The notes beneath the pieces were generated by a model. It searched no databases and was not told where the DNA came from. It saw only the letters and a list, made by a program, of their open reading frames with translations. The position numbers and the translations under genes are program-made. A stretch of 56,526 nucleotides of DNA, taken from assembly GCA_963618065.1 (NCBI GenBank), contig CAVERH010000015.1, positions 1-56,526 of the forward strand, given 5' to 3'. Within the stretch, counting starts at the first letter, position 1. Each line of letters opens with the position of its first letter. Origin of the DNA: Suilimivivens sp963618065. GTDB taxonomy: Bacteria; Bacillota; Clostridia; Lachnospirales; Lachnospiraceae. This document shows positions 32,374 to 41,322 of the stretch, piece after piece.

Positions 32374-34331
32374 CGGTTCACGCAGATTTCTTTTTCTGGC
32401 TCCAGCAGATATTCTCTTCCATCTAATCGCAGGACACCACCTGGCACACTTGCTTTTACAGTGACTTTTTCCTGATCCACGCTGACGAAGACTTCTCCTT
32501 TCGGCAGCGGCACGATTCCGGCAAAGCTCTGGAAACCGCCTATCTGAGGACACACTTCAAAGCTATCATATCCCGTTCCTGTATTTCTTACGCCCATCCG
32601 ATATCGTCCCAGAAGGTAAATCGGACTCGCACTCCAGGCATGGCAAAGGGATTTTTCGTATGGATTTCCGTACATGGCATAGTGTTCCACACCTTTCATC
32701 TTTGGATCGTATTCCTCATAAAGCGTTGTTGCTCCCTGCTCTAACATGCAACCATAATATTCCCGCAACGATTTTTCAAGAAGCTTCCCGTTCCCAGCTT
32801 CACAGTGTACCTGATTTTCATAAAACTTAAAATACGGTGTTGTGATCGCCGCAACATTATCGTTCAGAATGACGCGCTCGTAAATCTGCTGTTTCTGTTC
32901 CTGACTGCACGGCAAAAACAAATACGCAAGAATATTACAGTGGCGTGTTACATTTCTCTTGCCAGATTCATAACTGTCAATAAAAACGCCCATTTCCTTA
33001 TCATAAAAATGATCAAAAATCTGTTTTGTCAGGCATTCGGCTTTTTCTGTACAGCCATCATCCTCTTTTCCCAGAAGAGTACAGATCGCCGCATAACATT
33101 TCATTGCCTTTGCATATAAAATCTGCTCGCCGCACAATGCGCCTGTCTTATCTATTTCCGCCCAGTCAATGAAGATCCAGTCTCCCTCCTTTCCGCGCAT
33201 AAAGCCATCCTCATCTGTTCGTTTTTGACAAAATCTCATAACTTCCTGCATCTGCTCAAAAATCTGATGCAGAAACTTAAGATCACCATATGTTTGATAA
33301 TAATCATACAGGCTGATAATCCAGAAAAATGTATAATCCACAATCGTATTAATATGGCGCTTGAATGGGCTTTTTCCTCCCAGTACCGTCAGAGTTCTCT
33401 TCTCTAATTCCTGATCCAGAAACAGATAACGGTTTACAAACAGACTCTGGTATGCATCTGCTGACCACACCCATCGATCGCGTTTGATCCCATCCAGCAG
33501 AAATTCACGACTGTTCAGATGAAAGGTATATGCAGCCGTATCCCAGACACGATTTATCATCTCTTCATCACAGGAAAATGTCCCCTTCTGTTTTAATGGC
33601 AAATATTCATAGTTTGCTTTAACCTGTGCATTGGGATCACTTACAAACAGATATCGAAATGCATATGGCGGATAGGAAAGTCTCCCCTTCTCCGGCTCTT
33701 GTTCAAAATGAATGACGCTCCACTTCTCATCCAGTGCTTCCTCCCTGGATTCGCCAAACTGTACCCGTACCGGTTTCTCAGCAAGACCGGAAAATACTGT
33801 CTCTGCAAACGTCTCTGTTCCAAAATCAAACAGCACACCATCCTCCAGGACTTCTCTTTTCTTCCACGCAATTTTTTCATAGGCAAAAGGAAATTTTTCC
33901 GGTGTAATCTCTTTCTGATAATATGCATCCCATGTTCCAACCGGTTTCAGTTCCATTGTTAAATCATCTGCCAGCCATGTTTCATCGCTTTCCACCACAC
34001 CTTCCACATACAGACTCGGAAACGTCTGCAGGTTTGATACACGGATCTCCAGCGCATACGTTCCGGCCTCCACCGGAATTTCCCTTCTGCCTCCATATTT
34101 CTGATGATCTTTTTTCTCCAGTTCAAACAGGTTTGCAGAAAAATCACCACATGCTGTAATCTTTATGACACCGCCTTTTGTTGTAAAACTTTTGCAGAAA
34201 CGTACAACCGGATCCGGTGCATAGATTTTCCAGACTGCCGGTTCCAGGTAACCATACTGCTGCCTTCTGTTATGCAGAAGCATATTATGATAAATTTCAA
34301 ATTCTCCAAATTTCCAGATCCACTGGCTCAT
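32361..34331 (-). CDS. GH78-like alpha-L-rhamnosidase family protein
   Basis: 656 residues from the ATG at 34331 (GGAGG 6 nt upstream). N-terminal beta-sandwich modules (about 1-240) are followed by an (alpha/alpha)6 barrel beginning near FSCDEEMINRVWDTAAYTFHLN. The GH78 catalytic signature appears as DGIKRDRWVWSADAYQS, with later barrel segments WSASPIYLLGRYRMG and a C-terminal beta domain. Members remove terminal rhamnose from pectin or plant glycosides. No signal peptide, so the enzyme is probably intracellular. It is the last gene of the island operon, 20 bp after the GH2 gene. Substrate is inferred. Confidence 0.82.
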   Translation of the reverse strand: MSQWIWKFGEFEIYHNMLLHNRRQQYGYLEPAVWKIYAPDPVVRFCKSFTTKGGVIKITACGDFSANLFELEKKDHQKYGGRREIPVEAGTYALEIRVSNLQTFPSLYVEGVVESDETWLADDLTMELKPVGTWDAYYQKEITPEKFPFAYEKIAWKKREVLEDGVLFDFGTETFAETVFSGLAEKPVRVQFGESREEALDEKWSVIHFEQEPEKGRLSYPPYAFRYLFVSDPNAQVKANYEYLPLKQKGTFSCDEEMINRVWDTAAYTFHLNSREFLLDGIKRDRWVWSADAYQSLFVNRYLFLDQELEKRTLTVLGGKSPFKRHINTIVDYTFFWIISLYDYYQTYGDLKFLHQIFEQMQEVMRFCQKRTDEDGFMRGKEGDWIFIDWAEIDKTGALCGEQILYAKAMKCYAAICTLLGKEDDGCTEKAECLTKQIFDHFYDKEMGVFIDSYESGKRNVTRHCNILAYLFLPCSQEQKQQIYERVILNDNVAAITTPYFKFYENQVHCEAGNGKLLEKSLREYYGCMLEQGATTLYEEYDPKMKGVEHYAMYGNPYEKSLCHAWSASPIYLLGRYRMGVRNTGTGYDSFEVCPQIGGFQSFAGIVPLPKGEVFVSVDQEKVTVKASVPGGVLRLDGREYLLEPEKEICVNRKNQ

Positions 34332-34351
34332 AAGCAACCTCCAGTTCTCAT

Positions 34352-36802
34352 TTATTTTGCCGTCAGCATCAGATCTGCTTTTCCAAGCGATCCGCCATCT
34401 ACTTCAAGCCTTATTTTTCCCTTTTTATTTCCTGCCCGTACAATACAGTAGGAACGTCCATGAAAGGTGCTTCTGTTGTTCGGCTCTTTCCATTTGTCAT
34501 GACAGTCGAGCCTTCCATTGTCAATGCCGAGGATTTCTGCGTTTTCCGTTATCCTGTAGTTCAGACAACAGTCTTCATCCGGCACCAGACGGCCTTTTTC
34601 ATCCACAATGGAAACTTCAATCTGCGCAACTGCTTTTCCATCCGCACATAGCTCTGTTTGATCACAGAACAGACGAATTGCCACCGCCTGTGATGTAGTT
34701 TCCACTTCATATGTGCAGACAGCCTGTTCACCTTCATATCCGACAACCGAAATCTTTCCCGGTTCATACGGTACATCCCAGCTAAGAAAAAGATCATCGG
34801 TATTTGCAGGCCGCCTTATGCGATCAAAATGTCCATAATGTTCTGTCATTCCATAACACGGAAAATGTTTTGTTTTCTTTCCATAGGATTGTCCATTCAC
34901 AAAAAGTTCTGCAGTTTCGCAGCTCGTATAGCAGATCACCGGAATCACACATCCCACCGGGAGTTCCAGATTCCAGTGTGGACAAAGATAGGCGAATTTT
35001 TCTTCCGGTCGGTAAACACTTTTATAAAAATAAAAAGCGTCTTTTTCAAACCCGCAGGTATCCAGACATCCACATCCTGCTGCGCGGAGCGGCCAGCCAG
35101 ATTCTCCGAGATAATCAATTCCCGTCCACATAAAATCTCCTGCCACAAAATCATGTGTCATGGTATAGCGGAGCAGTTTCCCGACCGAAACTGCCGCCGT
35201 GTAATACGGTTTATCCCAGAAAGAATCCGTATCATTAGTAAATCGATACGTTCCGCGTTCATATCCTGCCGATGGATTTTCGGTTCCGATCACACATCGC
35301 CCGGGATAGGCATGACGGTCATCATCATAGAACGTTTCCGCCCGTTTTCTCCATCTTCCAACATAATTGTAACCCACAACATCCAGCTTGTCTATAAATG
35401 CATCCCGGGCTTTCCACGGCTCTGCCTGAATCTGATCCAGTGCCAGAACCGCACACCGGCCCGGATCAATCCGATGGCATTCCTGCACCAGCTCTTCAGC
35501 AAGCTGTTCTCCATTTTCCATTGTCTGCTCCGGAATCTCATTTCCAATGCTCCATATAAAAATAGACGGATGATTCCGGTCACGATAAAGCATCACTCTG
35601 CTGTCATATCGATACTGCTCCCAGAAATTTCTTGAATATCCTTTGCTCTCATGGGTATTAGATCCAACTTCCTTATTCTTCGTAAATTCCCATTCGTCAA
35701 ACATTTCATCCATAACAAGAAACCCCATCCGGTCACACAGATTGAGAAATCCCTCATCCGGCGGATTATGAGAACAACGGATCGCATTGATTCCCATATC
35801 CTTTAATTTCTTCAAACGCCGTTCCCAGACCTCATGCGGTACTGCAGCGCCCACACAGCCGCCATCATGATGAAGGCATACCCCCTTTACTTTATAGGAA
35901 TTTCTGTTCAGCAAAAATCCATGATCCGGATCAAAAGCGATGCTTCGAAAACCAATTTTTACTATTTGCTCATCCAGAATTTCACCTTCTTCATTGATCA
36001 GACGACTTTCTAAGGTATACAGAACTGGCGTCTCCGGTGTCCAGGCAGAAACAGACTCCAGTTCAAGATAAAGCTCGGTTTTTTTCTCTCTCAGATTTTT
36101 CGGAAGCTCACCATTCCTCGCATCCATAACACCACTGTCATCTTCCGGGAGCTTCCATTCTTCTTCCAATGCCTGCCGGCCTGTAGCAACAATCCTTCCC
36201 TGCTCCTGTAGCAGACAATAGTGATATTCCAATGCCTCCTCTCCTGTCTTCTCCTCTTTCTGCACAACAGCCGACAGAAAAAGATTTCCTTTTCCACTGT
36301 CCTGCCATCCAGTCTTTGCATAGATTCCAAATTTTGCGAAATGAACTGCTTTTCGATACTCCAGCCACACATTTCTTGTAATTCCGGAGCCAGAATACCA
36401 TCTGGAATTCGGCTGTTCTGAATTATCCACAATGACCAGCAGTGTATTGTTTCCTTCCCTCAGATATGGCGTCGCATCGATCTCAAACGGCGTATATCCA
36501 TAAAAGTGTGATCCTGCCTTTTCTCCATTGATGTAAACCGTGCTGCTCATGTAAATTCCTTCAAAATAGAACCAGATATGTTCATCTTTTTCCGGTTCCA
36601 CCTGAAATTCTCTCTGATAAAGTCCGACTCCTGCATGAACATAGCCACCGGAACCACATGTCGGCTCCTCTTCACAAATTGGATATTCTGTGCTCCAGTC
36701 ATGCGGGACTTTTACGTCCCGCCATCCTTTATCCTCCTGAAGTTTAAATTTCCATCCTGTAAACAGCTGCTCTCTCCGAACACTTTCTTTTGTCTGTCTC
36801 AT
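34352..36802 (-). CDS. Glycoside hydrolase family 2 (beta-galactosidase/glucuronidase-like)
   Basis: 816 residues from the ATG at 36802 (GAGGTG upstream); the longer frame to 36937 overlaps the neighbour and is rejected. Sugar-binding domain (VPHDWSTEY, GSGGYVHAGVGLYQREF), Ig-like domain, then TIM barrel with the signature MGINAIRCSHNPPDEGFLNL and the acid/base glutamate in IWSIGNEIPEQ. IGTENPS or nearby probably provides the nucleophile. C-terminal Ig-like modules (DUF4982 type) follow. No signal peptide. It lies 22 bp after the chimeric transporter gene, in the same operon, and would release beta-linked galactose or uronic acid from imported oligosaccharides (inference). Confidence 0.9.
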   Translation of the reverse strand: MRQTKESVRREQLFTGWKFKLQEDKGWRDVKVPHDWSTEYPICEEEPTCGSGGYVHAGVGLYQREFQVEPEKDEHIWFYFEGIYMSSTVYINGEKAGSHFYGYTPFEIDATPYLREGNNTLLVIVDNSEQPNSRWYSGSGITRNVWLEYRKAVHFAKFGIYAKTGWQDSGKGNLFLSAVVQKEEKTGEEALEYHYCLLQEQGRIVATGRQALEEEWKLPEDDSGVMDARNGELPKNLREKKTELYLELESVSAWTPETPVLYTLESRLINEEGEILDEQIVKIGFRSIAFDPDHGFLLNRNSYKVKGVCLHHDGGCVGAAVPHEVWERRLKKLKDMGINAIRCSHNPPDEGFLNLCDRMGFLVMDEMFDEWEFTKNKEVGSNTHESKGYSRNFWEQYRYDSRVMLYRDRNHPSIFIWSIGNEIPEQTMENGEQLAEELVQECHRIDPGRCAVLALDQIQAEPWKARDAFIDKLDVVGYNYVGRWRKRAETFYDDDRHAYPGRCVIGTENPSAGYERGTYRFTNDTDSFWDKPYYTAAVSVGKLLRYTMTHDFVAGDFMWTGIDYLGESGWPLRAAGCGCLDTCGFEKDAFYFYKSVYRPEEKFAYLCPHWNLELPVGCVIPVICYTSCETAELFVNGQSYGKKTKHFPCYGMTEHYGHFDRIRRPANTDDLFLSWDVPYEPGKISVVGYEGEQAVCTYEVETTSQAVAIRLFCDQTELCADGKAVAQIEVSIVDEKGRLVPDEDCCLNYRITENAEILGIDNGRLDCHDKWKEPNNRSTFHGRSYCIVRAGNKKGKIRLEVDGGSLGKADLMLTAK

Positions 36803-36824
36803 CTCACACCTCTGTTTTATATTG

Positions 36825-38054
36825 TCATCGTGTTTCCTTCCATGCATTGTACTGCGCATAAAACTCATCATAGATTTCCTGCAGACCTGCATCGTAGCAT
36901 TTCTGAAGACATTCATCAAGGCTCTGATCCACATCATCTACCATTCCAAGTTCCAGCATTGGGATGTAATCCTCCAGTACACTTCCGACCGCATTTACAT
37001 AGGATTTTACATTGCTGTCATCAAATACAAATGTGATCGTCGGAACGGATACAACTCTCGTCTTCCAGTCATCTGTAATTTTCTTCTGGCGTTCCGGCAA
37101 ATCTGCTTGCTCAAGATCTCCATTTTTCACAGCCCAGGACGCGCAGAGAGTATCCGGCGGATAATCTGCGGTTTTTTCCAGTTTTATATATTGGTATCCG
37201 TCAATACTGTAGTGAACACCTTCTTCTCCCAGACGAAGCAGACGGTAAATTGACGTATCGTATTTTAAGAGATCCAGTACCATCGCTGCTCTCTCCGGAT
37301 TCTGGGATCCTGCGGCAATTGCCATATCATTATTCGAATATGCTTCCGGGCACACCAGATGATCCTTGGTCAGATCGTAGGCCATGCATTCTACTCCATC
37401 TGTTTTTTCAGCCTGTTTCATGTAAGTAAATACTGCTCCGTTCCATGCAATTGACGCACTTTGTAATGCGCCAAAAGAGTCGGCTGCTGTGACCGTATTT
37501 GTCAGTGCACTTCTGCTCCAGCATCCTGCGTCGGCAAGCGCTTTCATATCCTTTGCAAAGGCTCTGAATGGTTCATATTCATATACAAATTTGATATCCT
37601 CTGCATTCAGATAACGCACACACATGATGTACCATGGAACAATTCCGCCGCTGAACAATGTTGTGAAAAAGAAGAAAAATGAAAATTTATTTCTCCATGG
37701 AAAATCTTTTCTGGAAAGTACATAACCCGTCATGGTTGCCATCATCACCGCCAGAAAGGTTCCGATTACCGTTACTCCAATCGTGTTGGCATATGCTGTC
37801 AAAATGGAAACCGGATTTTTCAGGCAGAGTTTATAGCTTTCCACACTCAGATTTCGGAAAAACAAAGGGTAGCCATTTCGGATCAGGGACTCTTCTTCTG
37901 TAAAGGACGCTACAACAATCAGGTAAAACGGAAGTACACAGAATATAGCGAAAATCCCGATTATCACATATCCAATCGCCTGAATGATTTTGTCATCTCG
38001 TCCAAGCACACGCCTGCTTTCATCTATGCCGTTATATTTTTTCTGTTTCTTCAT
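36825..38054 (-). CDS. Chimeric gene: LplC-type permease N-terminus fused to binding-protein C-terminus
   Basis: 409 residues from the ATG at 38054. Residues 1 to about 148 are the start of a carbohydrate ABC permease (YVIIGIFAIFCVLPFYLIVVAS, then FFTTLFSGGIVPWYIMCVRYLN). From about residue 150 (AEDIKFVYEYEPFRAFAKDM) to the end it is the C-terminal half of an extracellular sugar-binding protein with a DUF3502-like region (ADAGCWSRSALTNTV, AYSNNDMAIAAGSQNPERAAMVLDLL). The permease EAA loop and later helices are missing, as are the binding protein's signal peptide and N-lobe. An in-frame deletion joining neighbouring genes at about 37,600 explains this. The product should not work as either component. 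An assembly artefact cannot be excluded. Confidence 0.85.
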   Translation of the reverse strand: MKKQKKYNGIDESRRVLGRDDKIIQAIGYVIIGIFAIFCVLPFYLIVVASFTEEESLIRNGYPLFFRNLSVESYKLCLKNPVSILTAYANTIGVTVIGTFLAVMMATMTGYVLSRKDFPWRNKFSFFFFFTTLFSGGIVPWYIMCVRYLNAEDIKFVYEYEPFRAFAKDMKALADAGCWSRSALTNTVTAADSFGALQSASIAWNGAVFTYMKQAEKTDGVECMAYDLTKDHLVCPEAYSNNDMAIAAGSQNPERAAMVLDLLKYDTSIYRLLRLGEEGVHYSIDGYQYIKLEKTADYPPDTLCASWAVKNGDLEQADLPERQKKITDDWKTRVVSVPTITFVFDDSNVKSYVNAVGSVLEDYIPMLELGMVDDVDQSLDECLQKCYDAGLQEIYDEFYAQYNAWKETR

Positions 38055-38067
38055 TCTCTTCTCTCCC

Positions 38068-39012
38068 TTAGTAAAGTGCATAGTCCGGATCTATTTTTTT
38101 CACCAGTCCATTGCAGACCATGATTGTAATAAAGCACAAAATGGACTGATACAATCCCGCCGCTGCCGAAACACCAACGTCACTGTTATTAATCAAAAGC
38201 CGGAAGACATATGTGTCAATAATATCTGTTACCGGCTGCAAAGCTGCACTGGACTTTACGGTCTGATAAAACAGCCCAAAATCGCCACGGAAAATATTAC
38301 CAACTGCCAGAAGAAGCATGATAACCATCGTGGAAGTCAGTGACGGAATCGTAATATAACGGATTCTCTGCCATGCATTCGCTCCGTCAATCGACGCAGC
38401 CTCAAACATTTCCTGATCCAGTCCTGTAATCGACGCCAGATATACAACGGAACCATAACCGGTGCCCTTCCATAATTTTAAAGCAAGAATCACAAACGGC
38501 CATGCCTGCGGCGTGTTATACAAATCAAATGGTTTTCCTCCCAATGCCTGAATGACATTGTTTACAATACCTCTCTCATAATTGAACATGTTGTACATAA
38601 TAGCGCCTGCTACAACCCAACTAATGAAATACGGCAGGAACATAAAGGACTGAGCAGTCTTTTTGAAATGTTTATGATGTATTTCATTTAACAGAATGGC
38701 TGTTCCCATTTCAAACACAACTCCAAGAATGATAAACGCCGCATTATACAAGAGTGTATTTCTTGTAACCACCCCAAGTTTTCCGGCTACTGACAAAGCT
38801 TTAAAGTTTGCAAGTCCAACCCATGGCGAATGATAAATTCCTCCGGCATATTGATAATTTTTAAATGCCAGTACAATTCCCGACATGGGAATATAGCTGA
38901 AAATCAGCACATAGAAAAACGCCGGTGACAACATGAGGAGCAGCATCCAATTACGCCTGACGGTTTTCAAAAACGTGTGATTCCTGTTTTTTGCATCTAG
39001 TTTTGTTCTCAT
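38068..39012 (-). CDS. Carbohydrate ABC transporter permease, LplB/YteP type
   Basis: 314 residues from the ATG at 39012, which has AAGGAGG 5 nt upstream. Six membrane helices, starting NWMLLLMLSPAFFYVLIFSYIPM. The EAA loop reads EAASIDGANAWQRIRYITIPSL. This subgroup imports oligosaccharides such as pectin- or xylan-derived ones together with an LplC permease and a DUF3502-type binding protein, whose remains are fused in the next gene (13 bp away). It is the first gene of the island operon, divergent from the AraC regulator. Confidence 0.92.
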   Translation of the reverse strand: MRTKLDAKNRNHTFLKTVRRNWMLLLMLSPAFFYVLIFSYIPMSGIVLAFKNYQYAGGIYHSPWVGLANFKALSVAGKLGVVTRNTLLYNAAFIILGVVFEMGTAILLNEIHHKHFKKTAQSFMFLPYFISWVVAGAIMYNMFNYERGIVNNVIQALGGKPFDLYNTPQAWPFVILALKLWKGTGYGSVVYLASITGLDQEMFEAASIDGANAWQRIRYITIPSLTSTMVIMLLLAVGNIFRGDFGLFYQTVKSSAALQPVTDIIDTYVFRLLINNSDVGVSAAAGLYQSILCFITIMVCNGLVKKIDPDYALY

Positions 39013-39170
39013 TTTTCCTCCTTTTCTGTACAATTCCAGGATTTTAGCTGTTGTTTTTGGTAAATATATTGTATTTTTCATGATCCTAGTCTAAAATATC
39101 TGTACAGTCAGAACAATGACCGATATGGGAATCTAATTTTAAAGATATGACGAATTCAGGAGAAAATAAG

Positions 39171-40235
39171 ATGATGGAAAGCAGACCCTCCACCTACACG
39201 CCCACAGGGAAACCCAATGCTGCACTTAAGATTATGAACGATGCCAGCCACCCCAGTTCTTTTTACCAGATTCATGTACCTTTCTTTGTGTCTTATGAAT
39301 TCTGCAGCGGCTCTGATGAAAATGATTATGTTAACTTTATTTCTTTTTCCTGCGAGGGTTACCACTTTTCACAGGAATCCTTTTTCCACCATAACACCAA
39401 ACTTGCGGCAGATCTGGAACATTCTCATGATTATTATGAATTTATGATTGTGCTGAAGGGAACGGTACGTCAGAAAATAGAAGGAAAGGAATTCCGTTAT
39501 CCGCCCGGCTCCTGCTGTGTCATTGGAAGACGCCTTCGTCATTTTGAGGGTTTTGATGGAGAAGCAAGTATTCTTTTTCTGGGGCTTTCTGTCGAATATG
39601 CGCAGAATCTATTTGCCTCTGCACGCACCTCCGTCTTTAAAGAAGAACGACAAATTCTTGTAACTGAACTAAGCCGTTTTTTATCTGACGACCGTCTGAC
39701 CCCGAATCAGAACCGAAAATTTTATCTGGATTTTATTCCAACCTTTCAAAACGGTCAGGAATCGGTTTCCTTTATGCATGATTTTATGACAGATATGACA
39801 GAACTGCTTCTGAATCCGAAATTTGGAACGTATTCATTGGCAAATGGATATTTTTCCCGTCTGATGAACTTTCTTTCTTCAGAGCATTATCACTGTACAC
39901 GTTTTGACCTTTCCTGTGACAGTGACTTTCTTTTGTTTTCTCGTATTGATGGATTGATGCGGGAACGCTACGGACGGCTTAGCCGTGAAGAACTGGCAAA
40001 TGAACTAAATTACTCCAGTGATTATCTGAGCAGAATTGTAAAGAAAAGAACGGGTATGTGTCTGTACGACTATGGCATGATATTCTGCATGCAAAGAGCG
40101 GCATTTCTTTTAAAAAATACCGATGACACGATTGAGCAGGTCGCTTCCGAACTGAAATTCACAAGTGTAAACAAATTTTATAAAGCATTTAAGTCATATT
40201 ATCATATGACACCAACAGAATACCGCAAATTATGA
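39171..40235 (+). CDS. AraC/XylS-family regulator with cupin domain
   Basis: 355 residues from the ATG at 39171 (CAGGAG 8 nt upstream). The N-terminal cupin (DLEHSHDYYEFMIVLKGTV, PPGSCCVIGRRLRHF) senses a sugar ligand. The C-terminal double helix-turn-helix is complete (LSREELANELNYSSDYLSRIVKKRTGMCLYDY and TIEQVASELKFTSVNKFYKAFKSYYHMTPTEYRK). It is divergent from the lplB-like gene across 158 bp and probably activates the GH2/GH78 operon (inference from position). Confidence 0.9.
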   Translation: MMESRPSTYTPTGKPNAALKIMNDASHPSSFYQIHVPFFVSYEFCSGSDENDYVNFISFSCEGYHFSQESFFHHNTKLAADLEHSHDYYEFMIVLKGTVRQKIEGKEFRYPPGSCCVIGRRLRHFEGFDGEASILFLGLSVEYAQNLFASARTSVFKEERQILVTELSRFLSDDRLTPNQNRKFYLDFIPTFQNGQESVSFMHDFMTDMTELLLNPKFGTYSLANGYFSRLMNFLSSEHYHCTRFDLSCDSDFLLFSRIDGLMRERYGRLSREELANELNYSSDYLSRIVKKRTGMCLYDYGMIFCMQRAAFLLKNTDDTIEQVASELKFTSVNKFYKAFKSYYHMTPTEYRKL

Positions 40236-40320
40236 ATCGTTCCTGTTTTCCAGCGGTTCGTCAGTGTCCAAAATTGATCTGTCCATTTCTTCCGTTTCAG
40301 CAGCCTCCATTTTTAGATTG

Positions 40321-40683
40321 TCACTGATCAGCTTCTGAAACCAGATAATTCAGTTTCCCATCCACATATTCACACTCAACATACGCACCCTCTTCGATCC
40401 AGAGCTTGAATTCCACATCCACATCCTTCGGCCATGCCGGAAGCAGGTAAAGCTGTCCTTCCAGACTCTGTAGCAGCATCTCCTGCAAGCCGGTCATACC
40501 GGTTCCACCCCAGTTATGGTCCGGTGTATAATCAAAGCCCGTCCCCCAGAACGCTGGAAAGCGCTTCGGTGCACTTGCCAGCTTCTTTTGCATAAAGGCA
40601 TAGGCTTCCTGCGTAAGCCCCAGTCTGGCAGCACAGATTCCGCTGTACATCCAGCCAGACGTTGCAGCCGATGTCACTTCCAC
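40321..40683 (-). pseudogene. C-terminal stub of a large glycoside hydrolase
   Basis: 120 codons. WMYSGICAARLGLTQEAYAFM, FWGTGFDYTPDHNWGGTGM and LQEMLLQSLEGQLYLLPAWP are typical of the C-terminal end of GH95-like/(alpha/alpha)6-barrel hydrolases, which are several hundred residues long. The frame opens immediately after the sigH stop codon (TAG then GTG GAA GTG), without its own ribosome site. It is therefore a remnant left by a deletion whose other end is the sigH stop. An assembly join is the alternative. Confidence 0.75.
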
Positions 40684-41322
40684 CTAACGGCATGCACTCT
40701 CCTTTAATTCCCTGCGGATCTTGGTTTTCACACGCTGCAGGGCATTATCTGTCGATTTGTCATCTCTGCCAAGAACCTTCGCAATCTGTCCATAGGACAT
40801 TCCGGTAAGATACAGATCGAGCACCTGTTTTTCAAAAGGACTTAATTCCTTCTCAATCATCTGCTCAATGCGTTCCACATTTTCACGGTCAATCAGTAAT
40901 TCCTCCGGATTTTTCTCGGAGGGAGAAATCAGGCTGTTAATCAGCTTTACCTCCTCCGAGGACTCGCCACCCTCCTGCTGGGAATAGTCCGCATAAATGG
41001 AAATATAGGAATTGAGCGGTGCATTTTTCAGCCGCCCTGCTGCCTGAATTGCCGTATACATCTGTCTGGACACACACAGATCCGCAAAGGTAAAAAAACT
41101 GGCATCCCGTCCCGTATCGTAATCGCGGATTGCCTTAAAAAGACCGATCATCCCTTCCTGAATCAGATCTTCCCGGTCTGCACCCAGAATGTACATCGAC
41201 TGTGCCTTGCTGCGCACCAGATTCTTATACTTTTCCATAATATAGTCGATGATAGCATGGTCTCCATCCCGGAGCTGGACAATCAGTTCTTCATCACTGT
41301 ATTTTGCATACTCATTGACCAT
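40684..41322 (-). CDS. sigH: RNA polymerase sigma factor SigH (sporulation/stationary phase)
   Basis: 212 residues, typical length. Sigma region 2 (NLVRSKAQSMYILGADREDLIQEGMIGLFKAIRDYD) and region 4 (LSPFEKQVLDLYLTGMSYGQIAKVLGRDDKSTDNALQRVKTKIRREL) match SigH. It ends the conserved Firmicute cluster ispF-cysE-cysS-mrnC-rlmB-...-sigH. Its start overlaps the SGNH gene end by 11 bp, so it is translationally coupled to that gene. Its stop codon abuts a hydrolase remnant. Confidence 0.95.
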   Translation of the reverse strand: MVNEYAKYSDEELIVQLRDGDHAIIDYIMEKYKNLVRSKAQSMYILGADREDLIQEGMIGLFKAIRDYDTGRDASFFTFADLCVSRQMYTAIQAAGRLKNAPLNSYISIYADYSQQEGGESSEEVKLINSLISPSEKNPEELLIDRENVERIEQMIEKELSPFEKQVLDLYLTGMSYGQIAKVLGRDDKSTDNALQRVKTKIRRELKESACR

